Notes: a model not told the origin generated them from the letters alone. 64,000 nt of DNA from Ceratorhiza oryzae-sativae (GCA_030998015.1 JARWMV010000236.1:1302001-1366000), one strand, 5' to 3'. Counted from the stretch's first letter, positions 1 through 11,768 are shown. Made by a program: numbers and translations.

Positions 1-1887
1 ACGTCAAACGTGAGATCAGCGCGCATGTATGCTGTCGTAACTAACCTGTGATAGACGCCAACAGCACATTCTTGGATATATGCTCGTAGACGTAGTCGAA
101 TTGTTGCGGAGCGAGAGGCGACCCGGTCGAATAGATATGTCGCACAGCTGAAAGATCATGATGCTCCCGCGGTTTGTATCTTTTCTATGGAAATGTTTTA
201 GCTCTTGTCGCCATTCCCTCCAGCAAAGACATACAGCGAGTTCGTCGAGGTATTTTGCACTGGGTAGAATTGTTTGGAACAACAAACGAGACGGCTCTGC
301 ACCCCGACTCACCTGGTCCCGAAGATAGTAATCTTAAGGTCCTCGGCCATTCGCCACAAACAGGAAGGGTCTCGTAGTGGGCTTCCGTCGTATAACACAA
401 GGGTGCATCCCACGCCCAAGCCACCCATTAAGAATTGGTACATCATCCCTGCCCCAAATCAAAGTGAGGTCCAGCCTAGGACAATCGTATCATCGCCACT
501 TACATCCACTATTCAAAGTCAGGCTCGCACTCAGACAACATTAGAAATAAAACGTACGTTGTGGTATAATAAAAGAAAACGTCATTTGGCTTCATGTCTG
601 CGCAAATCAGCAGTTCCTTCCGGGACTGGATCAACATTCCACCCGTTCGATGGACGATCGCTTTTGGTTTGCCTAGGACCCCATTGAATTTCAGCCGTGG
701 ACCGATAAGTACCACATGAGCTCATACCGGTGGTCCCAGAGCTGAACATTATCCATAACGGGTGGTTAAACTCGACACGAGTCCAGGCAATGTTGCCGTT
801 ATGATCTCTCCCGGCCGTCGATCGTTTGCCGCGATTCAAAAAATCGGACCAGCCCTCCCAAGCGCCTTCGCCATCGGCCGTCGGAGCCTCACCACGAGTC
901 GCATCGATAATCACCACTTTCGGCGACTCAAGTCCCCGCTTGTTCAACCCTGCCAACAGAGCTTCGAGCTTCGGAATGTGCGGATGGCGTTTCCCATTGT
1001 ACCTGAAGGCATTCCGCTGAGCTCAACGCCCATTGTCGTGAAATGCTGGTGGGATGTGACACGTACGATACCGAGTTCACTGCGAAGATCACCTTCGGCC
1101 GTACTTGCTCGAACCTAGATTATCAAGCTCCAGACCGCTGTCCGATTAGGGGTATTTGCTTACCTCTCAAGAACACCATCTGGTCCGAAGTCCGCGGCCG
1201 CGCTGACCCACAATGCCCCTATCGCTGCGGTGGCAAGACAGACGACAGCAGTTTCCTGTGACAGGGCTAAACGATCAGCGGGTTACCCGATACATTCCAT
1301 CCAAGACGTACAATGCAATTTGAAGCGTAAGACGCTATCCGGTCACCTTTTGTGACACCTAGTTCCGTGAGTGCGGAGACAGCCCCCGCAACGCTTGCGT
1401 ACAACTCGGCATAAGTCACTTTGCGGAATGGAGGCCCGTCGAGGTCCGGAGTGGGTTCAACTTTGACAAAAGATAGATTCAGCCAGTGCTTGTTACCCCG
1501 GCCGTGTGGGGACTAACCAGCTTCTATCAAGGCTATTTTGTCAGGGGATTTACACCAAAGTGCATTCTCTGCCCAGTTTACGCGCGAGCCTGGGAACCAG
1601 TCTGGGTTATCTGCAGGGAGCGCCTTCTCGTCTACGATCTATAGTCTCGCGGTTAGATTCTGATCGCGTGTCGGATCATTCCTGCCTACGCTCGTCCCCC
1701 GCTCCCCAATAATGCCCGTCTCTTCCCACACTGAATCCCAAAATTTAGCGATATTCTCGATTGACCAATTCCAGAGTTCGTCGTGATTAGCCAAAGATGG
1801 ACCATATTTAGCGTTCATCTTGCGCATAAACTGTGAAGTACGGGCTTCACCCACGTTCCGTGGGGTAAATAGTGGGGTTGCGCTCAT
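1..1887 (-). CDS. Acetoacetyl-CoA synthetase, 5' part (3' end outside window)
   Basis: This enzyme activates acetoacetate to acetoacetyl-CoA with ATP, normally in the cytosol. The ATG at 1887 gives MSATPLFTP and then the family N-terminal domain ([17 protein letters not shown]). The frame is open further upstream, but the family N-terminus fits this ATG. Exons on the minus strand are 1690-1887, 1518-1638, 1312-1460, 1164-1255, 1067-1114, 728-1002, 558-672, 504-508, 313-448, 235-259 and 46-184. All ten internal introns are 49-64 nt with GT-AG ends and join in frame. Key motifs are [13 protein letters not shown], the AMP-binding loop [30 protein letters not shown] and [15 protein letters not shown]. 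About 400 residues of the usual ~660-700 are present. A further donor at 45 shows the gene continues left of the window. I found no frame break. The family call is firm; substrate choice follows the closest family. Confidence 0.9.
504..508 (-). other. 5-nt micro-exon of the acetoacetyl-CoA synthetase gene
   Basis: The exon is TGGAT, flanked by a 49-nt intron (509-557, GTACGT...AATAG) and a 55-nt intron (449-503, GTAAGT...GGCAG). It supplies the bases that join the conserved TTT and GWMM residues. Skipping it shifts the frame and destroys the motif. Confidence 0.85.
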
Positions 1888-2566
1888 CCGTGCAATAGAA
1901 AGTGTCCGGCTAGTCGTGGTTGACTCGTGAAAAGCGGCTGGCTCAAGCTCCGGAGCGCGTGTACACGTGACCGCGATATGAGACACAAGTGAGCGCTGGG
2001 CGGCAGCTGTATGATCTGTCTTCACCATTGACCACAGTTGCCTGCTTCTCGCGGAAGCCGATTGACTGTATCGCACACGTCGGAGGTGCGGCGAGGTTGC
2101 CAAGGTGTTCTACGCCGCGCCTAGACGACCCAGGAAAACGCCAACCCACAGCTTCGACAAGGCTCCGAGGGCTTGGCAGTGGCGACATGTGGTGGATACG
2201 CACCGCATCGAGCACATTTGTCTCTGTTCTTTTGTCGAGTGGATTTCATCCTCGCAGAGCATTGTTCATGCGCTTGAGCCCGTGCTCTGCCAGTGACGGA
2301 GCTCTGTGTGACAGAGCGTCGAGTCTATATTTGGCCCTGGGGAGGCGTTATGACCAAAAAGGATCACACGTTCGTCAGCAGAATAGGCAGGATTCCTATT
2401 GGCTTGGCTCGGGGTGACCCTTTTAAATCAATAAGATGCCGAAGCGTCGGAGTCAAGCCTAGTATAAGTAGGGCCCTCCTCGGCCGACAGCTCAGACCAG
2501 ATCCCCCGCGCTCTGACTCGCTCACTATCCAGCCCAACGTACTCGATAGTTCTCCTCACCACCGAA
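1888..2566. promoter_or_regulatory. Divergent intergenic region between the AACS gene and the 2567 gene
   Basis: This 0.7 kb head-to-head spacer must hold both promoters. A TATA-like TATAAGTA lies near 2463, about 100 nt before the rightward ATG. The open frames here match nothing I recognise and look like chance. Confidence 0.5.
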
Positions 2567-3233
2567 ATGCACTCGTTCATCGACAGATTCTACCCCGCTG
2601 GCTCTCCCGAGGCTGTTGCCCATGCCTACATCAAGTGAGCAGCTCACCATTCCTTTGCCGGCTCATCCATCTGACCGCCATCCCCAGGGAACACCTTTGG
2701 CATGACCCAACCATCACCATCGATACTGTAGGGTTGTGCGCGTCCTACTCTGGTATGGAACTTTTTCTCTCGCCCGGAGCTCCTATACTTACGGATGTTT
2801 CAGCCCTCTCCCGCTATGTCGATGGAGAGGACCTCTATGTGCCACCACGAAACGAGGCCGAGCTCAACTTCATGCTGTACGTACTCAAGCCTTCTGGTAC
2901 ACGTCAATGCTTACCCCTCCCCCACAGTAAGCGCTACACAACCGATGTCCTCCACTCGCTAGTGTCTCAGGCCCGTGATTCCGAGCTGAGAACAATGCTG
3001 CCACAGGTAGGTTCTTCGCTCCCGCCGGCTAGTTAGCCGAGCTGACTTATGATTTTTGACAGGCCCGTCGGGTCGCCGCTTCCTCGCTCGATGCGATTCT
3101 CCGCAATCCCGAGTATCTGGAAAGCCTGTTGATCAGGCATTCTCCCCCCGAAAACGACGTGGTCACTCTGCCCACGTCTCAGGCACAAACCGAAGGCCAC
3201 ATTCCTCAGTCGAGGGTTATCCGAACGGCGTAA
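2567..3233 (+). CDS. Small conserved-looking protein of unknown function
   Basis: I do not recognise this protein. The ATG at 2567 opens MHSFIDRFYPAGSPEAVAH, and five exons can be joined in frame. The introns are near 2627-2687, 2754-2804 (GTATGG...TTCAG, 51 nt), 2878-2928 and 3007-3061. The product is about 160 residues, soluble, with no signal peptide or membrane segment. Recognisable pieces are LSRYVDGEDLYVPPRNE, TTDVLHSLVSQARDSE and ARRVAASSLDAILRNPEY, which look helical. The stop is TAA at 3231. The gene is divergent from the acetoacetyl-CoA synthetase gene. Consistent short GT-AG introns support a real gene, but the function is open. Confidence 0.65.
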
Positions 3234-3888
3234 CTCGTCGGCTGCTGCCCCTTATTTATCCCTATGGGCCCTTGTCGTTGTATTATTCCATCCACGTTGT
3301 GCTATTTGCCGATGTATTTATTCCTTCACTCATGCCGACTTGCTTTATGTTGTGCAACTCGATAACCCTATTGCATGTACCTACGTTGTATAGTAACTAA
3401 TGCATCCAAGCTGAACTGTGATCACACGAGCCTTGCGCGAGTTTGATATCTGGGGCTCCACTATGCCCAGTAGGTCCCTCGGCCCCAAGAAGAGCGGGGA
3501 TGAACGCAAGCGTGAAGTCATAGTGTCGAGATGAGCCTCGACTCCAAAGCCCGAAGGCCGACTCGAGGACGCGATAAGGATAGGAGCCTCGGACGCGCAC
3601 AAATGAATCCACGTGACCTGACGCAACGTGATTGTCAATAACCAACGAACGTGCGTGCTCGTTGGTCTTGGGGCTCAGTGCGCTGCATCTGATAGATTTT
3701 TCTGTGCAGCTCGGACACTGCGTCTTACTCACTTTCCCAGTACTGCTGCTTCCGGCCCGGCGTCGACTGGAGCGCCTGTAACTCACATGAGCGCCTGACC
3801 GAGCCCCACTTTCCGTTGACTCTTCGGCAATCTTTCCAACATCGCCCTCTTTTTTCTCGCACGTTCGACCCGGGAAGACGTGTGCACG
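3234..3888. other. Intergenic region before PPN1
   Basis: The 3' flank of the preceding gene and the promoter of PPN1 must lie here. The long minus-strand frame at 3397-3909 has no recognisable domain and runs into PPN1 exon 1, so I treat it as noise. Confidence 0.5.
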
Positions 3889-4423
3889 ATGCCGTCCACA
3901 CGCCCGCAACTTGTGGTCCTTGCCCTGGCCATCGCGTCTCAGTCGGCGCTAGCTTCCCAGACATATCTGGCGTCCTCCAACTCGGCGATAGGATCTGCGG
4001 GTACTTGTCTCGATTGAGATTCTTCCTTGCGCTCGAAATGACATGGCATTCAGCAGGAAAATTACATGGACGATTTCTCCATATCACTGTGGGTTTGATT
4101 CCCCGTCTTGGCAAACACGTCATTCAATGCTTGTTGCCCGCAGGACATGCACCCAGACAGCTACTACCTGTCGGGATCCTCAATTTCGAGCTCGTGTCAC
4201 TCTCGCAAGCCTCGCAGGGAACCGGAGCGTGCAGGACAATACGGGCCCCAGGGACGGACTGTGACAGTCCCCTTTCACTCGTCAACGCGACGCTCAAGTG
4301 GATAGAGAAGGAATGGGCAGACAAAATCGACTTCGTCATATGTAAGCCGGCTTCTCCATTACCAAAAGTATGCTTTCCTGACAAACATCTGGCTTGATTT
4401 ACAGGGACAGGTGATAATGCGAG

Positions 4424-4475
4424 GCATGCAACTGCTAGACATGACAACGAACGCACATCTGACCTGGAGGTGTAG
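4424..4475 (+). other. GC-AG intron in PPN1
   Basis: The intron starts GCATGC and ends GTGTAG (52 nt). Removing it joins GDNAR to HDIDSNIPRTP, the conserved metal-site region. No GT donor in the neighbourhood restores that join. Confidence 0.7.
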
Positions 4476-4726
4476 ACACGATATTGACAGCAACATTCCT
4501 CGTACGCCAGCAGAGATCCGTGATATGAATCGCGATGTAGCGCGTCAGATGGACGCACTGTTCACACCTCGCGGTGTGCCCGTCGTTCCAAGCATTGGCG
4601 TGAGTCTTGATAAAAGTGTGCAGTCTCAGGTCTGACTTGGGCCCCAGAATAATGACATCTGGCGTATGTATTTGTCAATTTTGCTGATGAGATCTCTGCT
4701 TACCTGCTGATTCAATCGGTCTGAAG

Positions 4727-4731
4727 CACAT
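4727..4731 (+). other. 5-nt micro-exon of PPN1
   Basis: The exon is CACAT, between introns 4664-4726 (GTATGT...GAAG) and 4732-4784 (GTGAGT...TACAG). It builds the proline and histidine of the conserved NNDIWPHN metal-binding motif; without it the frame is lost. Confidence 0.8.
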
Positions 4732-6592
4732 GTGAGTGTCACTTGACGTCTGGGTAGAATTATTAACTTAGCGAGCTTTTACAGAATATTATGTACGAGG
4801 TATGCTTCTGGTGGATGCCTCTCTTCTTCAGCTAAATGCATCTCCCAAAGGGCCCAAGCGCAATCACAAACGACTTCTTGGAGTGAGATCCTTGGCTCAA
4901 CCGTTATCCATGCTGACCCCTTGGCCTCACAGAACCTGGCGGAGCTTTGTCCCCTTTCCGGCTTACCAAGTATTCCAACGAGGGGTGTACTTCTCTACGA
5001 GGTCAGCCTGTAATCGTATCTCGTGGAGTTCTCAGCAAACTTTGGCATCCTAGCTGGTACCCAATCGGCTTGCTGCAATCAGCTTGAATACCTGTACTGG
5101 TACGAGAGCAATAAAGGTAAATACCCCAACTTCCGCTCGAGCTCACTACTGACCAAGCCGTTTCGTAGCTGTGGATGGTTGCCCCAAAAAGGGAAATGAT
5201 CCAGGAACCCTGGAGTATGTATATCCAACGCACTTTGCCTATTCCAATGCTAAGGCTACTCCACCGGAAGGCTAGACTGGCTGGAAGTTCAGCTAAAGAT
5301 GTATCGGTCACGAAAGATGCAGGTCAGGACCGAAACAACGATTCCAGGTGCGGTGCGCTTAACCTTCATTTCACAGGTATGGTTAACGGGACACGTAGCC
5401 CCGACGCCCGGTAAGAGCGCCACAAGTTGGCATGACTACACGAATAAACCCCGGAGGTTTTAGGAGACTATTTCGCCCGCTGCTTCGCTCGATACGGGGA
5501 GCTGCCTTGCGATAGTGAGCAGATTCCTGCGAGGGAATGATTCGGATTAACAATTGAGCAGCCAGGATACCATTCTCGGGCATCTGTATGGGGTGAGTCT
5601 AGACACACCCCGTGCGTGAGACACCCTATCTGAAGGCGTAGCATGAAGCACAAGAATGTAGATCATGTAAGAGGGCGAGCCTTCGCATTGGTTCGGCAGC
5701 TCACATGGCAATAGTTTGTGCTTCTCAGCGTCGACGATGTATTGTCGCCAGCACCTTCAATGCGCATCACGGGCAGGAAAAAAGAAGTTATAATCGCAGA
5801 CAATTTGCGAGATGATTGCAAACAACTGGCCGTAAGAAGAAAATAGACTATGATGACTATTTCGTCGTGTGAGTCTAGCTTCGCATTTGTAATCGAATAG
5901 CATACTCATGCAGGCTGAATAGCAATATCGGCCCTTCAGTCATACCTGAGTATACCCCAAGCGTCCGGATCTTTACATACAACACCACCGACCCCGAATC
6001 CTCAAGTCTAGACGGTAACAGGGGTGACGGCTTGGGATTGGACGAGTAAGTTCTATATGGTATAGCGGCTGAAGCGTTCGATTCACGGGCATCATTCGAG
6101 GCTAAATGCGTCAAAGATCAATTGTTCAAAGAAAGAGAACAAGAACAAGAAACAGTGTGTATTCAAGAAGCCAAGACATGCGAACAAACGCAGCCCGAGT
6201 CGCAGCAATAGACTCTGGAGCCCAACGGGGTACTCCCAGGTATGGGGCGGGTATTGATACATTGCGGCGAATCTGACCCAACCAAGTTTTTCATACCGCC
6301 TTCTAGCTGGGCCAAAGCCAATGCTTCACACGCGCCTGAATACGAGCTGGAGTACGTAACGTATTCGCTCGACGCGCTACGAAACAACACCTCGTTTGTT
6401 CCCGAGCATCTGCTTCCACGCGAACTCCAGGCGGGGTCGATCGAATTCGCGAGCAAGTCCCGCTATGCGCCCTTTGGGTTGCGCGATTTGACAATCCCCA
6501 GTTGGATAAAGTTTGCGCGGAGGATGGGCAAAAAGAAGAAGTTATGGACGCGATTCGAGGAGGCTATGTTCTTGGAAACGCGCATTGATTAA

Positions 6593-8833
6593 GGATTGAA
6601 GAAGTTGGGCCTCGAGGCGAGTATTGTACCCCACTTTGGGTGTAGAATAGTTGTGCTTAGAATTTGTTCGATGCAGAGTTTTACTAAGTGTATTTATGCG
6701 TATATCCAATCGACTAGTACCAGTTTGGGCGGTCGCTTGACCCACTTTGTCCGGTGATATCACGTCTGATTCGAAGAGCACGGATCCTTGTTTGATCGTT
6801 TCGGCGGTGATGCATCATGCTGCGGTCAGATGCAAGACCATGTTGGTACCCACTCAAGCATTTACACATGTATGCTGTGGCGTGTACACCGTATCGGCCG
6901 GTGTTTTGAGAAACTGTTGGAGAGTGCCGTTTTCGGCAGTCCGCATGCGGATCAGAAAGCGATTTCACACCCGAGTTTGTTTTGTTTTGTTTTTTGTCAT
7001 TCCGCTGACCGTTCAACATGGTACCTATAACTGTACCTGCTCCCCCTGTCTCGGCTTGGCACAAGGAAGCATGGGATTCCCACATTCTACGAACCTTGAG
7101 AAGCCTGTTTGCGCAACTTTGTCCACCCGGCGGCCGCTCGCAACCAAAATGAATTCCGCGCTCGCGACCCAGGGCCGTTGCCGAGGACGTGCGACCCACC
7201 TGACCGAAGCCGAAATGAAAACATTCGGATTATAGCGATTTGGGGTAGCGGTGGGCAAACGTGCTAGGAGGGGGGTGGGGTGGGGACGAGAGGGATGAGC
7301 GCACTCGCGCGGGTGATGCGCCACTGACAGGTGGATGTGCGCTGCGAGATGAAATCGATGTAGTGTAGGCCGAGGCTGGAGGGGCGCCGAGGTTGGGTTG
7401 GGCCGCTGACGCTAGGTGCGTGTGTATGCAGATCCTCGGAGCGCTGAAGCCTCGGCTGAAACGTACATCCCAGTGCCACAAATCATATAATGATTGCGTG
7501 CGATATTGGGTTGAAACGGTGACGCGACGCATAGAGACACACAATGAATGAACGCCGGGGGGTCTGAACGCTCAACAAGCTGCGAAGACCCCGCAGAAAG
7601 GGCCCTGAGGAGAGGCCCGTCAGGTGCGCGCATGGGAAATGAAACGCAAACAGATCATGAAATTAGGCGTTCTAACTTGTGAGAAGAGAGGAGGGGCCGA
7701 GAACGACTATGCAGCGAAAGCAGGGTGGGGAACGCAGCTAATTGTGCCGCACGCTCCAGGCAGGGACTTGTGCGTCCGGTCTAGTTTATCGAGTTTCTTC
7801 TAGGCGGGTAGACGGTTTATTCAGTTGGGAGTGAGGCTGAGGGACGACAAACGTAAAAAGAGAGGGGGGGAGACGATTGTGTTGTGCGCTGGAGACCGGC
7901 TCGGGATGCGTGACAGGATCCGTTAATCACTCGTTGCCGGAACAAGTGTGCACCGCCCGAAACCTGCTGGTGGGGGGAGGATTGTGTTGATAAACTACAG
8001 GCACCGAGATAACGCATGGTGCACGGGGTTTCGCCCTGTGAGCTGAATGGGCCGAGTGAGTAATCGACAGGGAGGGGACACGGTTAAACCATAGATGGGT
8101 GTTGCCGCTGTTGTCGAGAGGAAGGCGGGTCACGGGCGCGGCTGGCTGATCGGGAGCGGGTGGGCAGAGGGAGATAGGCCGAGATGAATGACTGAATAAG
8201 CGACGATGGGCACCAGCAGCCAGGTATATGCGCTCTGGCAGGGTTGGCGGGCAGAAATAAAGGGTGAGCGCGAGGGGCACCTGCCAAATCAGGCAGGCAT
8301 CTGAAACCTGGTGTTTCAGGTGCCCGAATCAGGGCATGGTTCTGATGCGTGACGGTGGCGGGTCGATCAGGACGCGACACGTGGCGACGATCCGCGCCCG
8401 GCGTCGACGGCAACGACGGGGCCTGCGTCGGCCTGGGGGGTGTCTGCGTCGGGCGGCGGGCGGGCGGGCGGGGCGGGGCGGGGGCGGGGGGCGCAGCGGG
8501 GGGGGGGGTGCGGACGGGGGGCAGGTCGCAACAAGGGAGCGAGGGATGGCTGGCGGAAGGAAGTGTTCTTCGCCAGACTAGGCAGGGGTTGTCCAGGGGC
8601 GGTTCGGGGCAGGATTAAAAGGTCGCCGTCGCCGTGGCAGCACCCCATCCGCGCCCGCGCAAACACATCGAGTAAGTTGTTCCGGACCGTCTGATCTACC
8701 GCCGAGACCGCCGCTGAGCCCGCCGCCAACAGCTACTCACTCTCCTGCGGCTGGCCCGCGTTTCTCACTTGCCTTGGGTCAGACTGCGGCTTCGTTTCCC
8801 GCGTCGGCGTTCGCTCATTCCTCATTTCATTGC
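6593..8833. promoter_or_regulatory. Long intergenic and leader region of the RFX gene
   Basis: These 2.2 kb contain no frame with recognisable coding content. The right part is rich in G runs, and pyrimidine-rich sequence lies just before the RFX start. A GTAAGT near 8672 could be the donor of a 5'-UTR intron. Long leaders are common for fungal regulators, so most of this is probably RFX promoter and 5' UTR. Confidence 0.5.
8431..8524 (+). repeat. G-rich low-complexity tract, potential G-quadruplex
   Basis: The + strand is almost only G and C, with many runs of three or more G, including an uninterrupted G run of more than ten near 8498. The spacing of the runs fits the usual quadruplex pattern. 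It sits about 300-400 nt before the RFX start codon. Confidence 0.75.
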
Positions 8834-11768
8834 ATGGCTTCGCCGTCGATGCTCGCCAATCCGCTAGCGTTCGAGCAGCATCCCCAGCACTTTGCCCATT
8901 CCCGCTCCGCGTCCGCCACGTCGACCAGCTCGCTGTTTTCGCGCCCCGCTTCGTCGCTCGCCCAGCTCGGCTTGATGTCCACCCACGACGAGCTCTACCA
9001 GCTCCGCCATCCGCACGCCATCGCTCCGTCCCACACGCGCCACTCGTCCGGCGCTTCCCAGTCGACCTCGTATTCGCTTGCCACCAACCTCCACACGCCT
9101 GCCGATTCGCCGCCGTCCATGGCAAACTACAAGAACCACATCTCCCGATCGACCCACATCCGCCGCGCCCGCGCCGCCTCCTCGCCCTACGGCCGCGACG
9201 ACGGCATGCTCTCCGGCTCCGATTCTCTGCGATCCTCGTCCAGCGAGGCAGAGGACATGGCTGCTGCCTTTTTTGCACCACCAGACTACGGCCCCATGTT
9301 CGCCGACGCACCCGGCATCGCTCCCGAGGCCATGCACCCCGGCCCCTCGTTCGGCCAGATGACCCTAGGCCCCGCCCAGCAGCTCGAGCAGCTCGCCGCT
9401 AACGTCCGTGCCGCCACCACCACGAGCGCGTCCGACCGCGCAAAGCAGATATTTGTCCAGGCTTGGTTCGTTCCTCCCCCTTCCGCACACCGACCTTGAC
9501 TAACCCCCCCCCTCCCCAGGCTCACCGCCAACTATGCCCAGTACGCAGACGGCAATGTCCCCCGCCAGGGCCTCTACAATTCGTACCGCAACATTTGCGA
9601 TGTTCATGGCATTCCGCACATTAACACCGCGACCCTCGGCAAGGCCATCCGCCTCTGCTTCCCCTCTATCAAGACCCGCCGCCTGGGTGTTCGGGGGAAT
9701 AGCAAATACCACTGTGAGTTACTTCTCCGATTGTTCTGCTCTCGGCTCACGCGCCTCAGACTGCGGTATTCGCCCCGTGACCGCGACCGAGGTCGCATTC
9801 TTGCAGGAATTCATCAGGAAATCGAACCAGCAGGCACAGCTCGCCATGTCTATGCGCGCGCCAACTCGTCCCAGTCTGGTTCAGACGCACGCTCCGGCGA
9901 TGACGAAGACGAGGACGACGAGTCAGATGCACCACCCCCCAGCCGCGGTGCCACTTCGCTCCATCTCGGTGTCGAAGCCAAAGCTGGTACCTCGTCGTCC
10001 CTGGATGATAAGACGCCCACGACCAATACCCTGCTTTCAGCCGCCCAAGGGTCGCGCAAGCCCACCGACGGATTTACCCCGGCTCAGATCCGTAGCCGCA
10101 AGAACACAGTGGATGACAATACTGCTAAATCTCCGTCCATTTCCAAAGACTCCACTGCTTATGTCGCCCCCCAACCACACGTCTCTGTGCGCCAACTCGC
10201 CAACTTCCCAAACATCGAAGAGGCAATTGGCCCCAACGCATCGGCTAATTCCCCCCAGAACGTCGCCGCAAGGGAAGTCTGGCGCTGGTTCGAGGCACAT
10301 TTGGACGGGCTGCTCGATAGTGTTCGAACTTTCCGGTTTGACCAGTTTGAAATCCACCTGCGGACGTTCTGGGCTGGCCTGAGTGGGGACCACCGCGAGG
10401 TGGTGCACGCGCCCGCAGTAGCCGGGCTCATGGCCAAGGCCGATGCGATGGTCTATGATGTGAGTCTTGTCCTTTGTTCGATTCAACTTTTGTTTGACGC
10501 CACGCCCCCAACAGGAAATTCTTGAATTGCTCCGCTCGCAGGTCCTGGCTCCGATCCCACCTCAAGCATTGACCAATCTGAGACAATTGGCTGACAAGAT
10601 GGAGAAGATCCTCTTGGTAGCATTGGAAAACTATGGCACAACCTTTGTCGAACCCAAGGTTGAGCTCGGCGCTCGTTTTGGGCATCTCGTTTGTTCGTGA
10701 CTTTAAGCTTTGATGTATCCGAAACACGCTGACCAGTATTGAATAGTGCGTTTCCTCGACATCTTCCAAGTCACACAGGCATTGTCCTCTGTGCTCACGA
10801 ATCCAAAGCAGCTGTCGGACATGCGGCGATCCTGGCGTGACATCGATTTTGAGTCGGTTCGCAATCAGTCAGCGCTTGTCTGCAACTGCCGCCACGAAGA
10901 CCTCGTGCAACTACTCGAGGTTGATTTCACCACCCTGCTCGATGGGCTCGCCGCGTCTTCTGAGCCGGTCCGCGACGTGATGGGCTGGGCTGACAATTGT
11001 TGCGAGCGCCTGATGGGTGCACATGGAGGGGTCAGTGGCCACGAGGCACGCGCTACGATGAGCTCGCGCAGTGTGCTCATCCGTTGGCAATACGTGACTA
11101 GCCAAATCATGCGTGACCTGGTGAGTCATTCAGTACACATTTCTCGCTTGTCCTGGATTCTGATAGAACGTCGCGCATAGACCATTCGAAGTGATCCGGC
11201 GTTTGGGCATTCCAAATCTTGAAGCTGTTTATGGAGTAAGTCCCGACTGAATCGGCCTGTCACCTGGCGCTGACATCAACGCCTTTGCAGCGATTGGATT
11301 GCGCTCAATGTATTACGCAGCGTCGCCCTGTCCACAAACTCGGTGGCCGCTTCTGTCGAACCTGTCATTCAGCAGCAGTTCTTCACCATGTCTCCGATGG
11401 GCGATCAGGATAACCTCGCTCCTCCTGACTTTGCCAACGCCATGGATGCACGGATGCAGAGTCATTTGACGCCCACCACGTCGAGTATGCTTGCCGTTCT
11501 AAACGAGACCTTCCCTGCTAGCTTGGATGCTTCTGCCGCAGCATTCCACAATAGTGCATACGACGGAATGCAGTTTGGCCAGTCCGGTCAATCAGACTTG
11601 ATCGCGCCGCTCGCTACGCATCACAGCGTCCCGTTTAGCGACTTTGGTGGTCCAAGCAACTTCGATATGCCTGCATTCCCTCAGGATGCGATTCCGCACC
11701 CGCCTTCACATTCCGGGACGCCCGAACCCTCGGGCGAACCTGTGAAAGATGAGGGTTCCACGCTTTAG
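8834..11768 (+). CDS. RFX-family winged-helix transcription factor
   Basis: RFX proteins bind X-box DNA; fungal members control DNA-damage, morphogenesis or cell-cycle genes. The ATG at 8834 gives MASPSMLANPLAFEQH, preferred over the in-frame ATG at 8774. A low-complexity N-terminus of about 200 residues leads to the RFX DNA-binding domain (VQAWLTANYAQY ... LGVRGNSKYHYCGIRP), split by introns near 9463-9520 and 9713-9758. An acidic linker (DDEDEDDESD) follows, then the conserved RFX C-terminal region (VRQLANFPNIEEAIG, REVWRWFEAHLDGLLD, FLDIFQVTQALSSVLT, DDWIALNVLRSVAL), and a Gln/Ser/Pro-rich tail ending at 11768. The frame slips by one base near 9853-9862 (alternating GC) and again near 11205 (GGG), both in otherwise conserved coding sequence. 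I read these as consensus errors. Family call is firm; target genes are unknown. Confidence 0.88.

Larger units (their letters stand above)
3889..6592 (+). pseudogene. PPN1: Endopolyphosphatase (PPN1), intron-rich, with several frame breaks
   Basis: The family cuts long inorganic polyphosphate chains in the vacuole using a calcineurin-type metal site. The ATG at 3889 begins a hydrophobic N-terminus (MPSTRPQLVVLALAIASQS), a signal sequence or anchor. Metallophosphatase motifs follow: FLHITDMHPD, FVIWTGDNARHD, SIGNNDIWPHN and VWLTGHVAPTPG. The C-terminus IPSWIKFARRMGKKKK ends at TAA 6590. More than a dozen short exons are needed, including one of 16 nt (4648-4663), one of 5 nt (4727-4731) and a GC-AG intron (4424-4475). 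The reading frame slips by one base near 4243-4250, 4995-5001, 5091, 5268-5272, 5503-5505 and 5838-5843, all inside conserved sequence. Splice signals and active-site residues are otherwise intact. It is either an early pseudogene or a functional gene with consensus errors; I cannot separate these. Family identity is secure. Confidence 0.8.

Noticed and set aside
1..2000. First impression that the AACS gene was a broken pseudogene
   Set aside because: Every apparent frame change coincides with a GT-AG intron of 49-64 nt, and the spliced frame is continuous.
3397..3909. A 170-residue minus-strand open frame
   Set aside because: No motif and it overlaps the promoter and first exon of PPN1; composition looks like a chance frame.
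8733..9337. Arg- and Gly-rich minus-strand frames opposite RFX exon 1
   Set aside because: They are mirror images of the Ser/Pro-rich, GC-rich RFX coding sequence and have no homology I can see.
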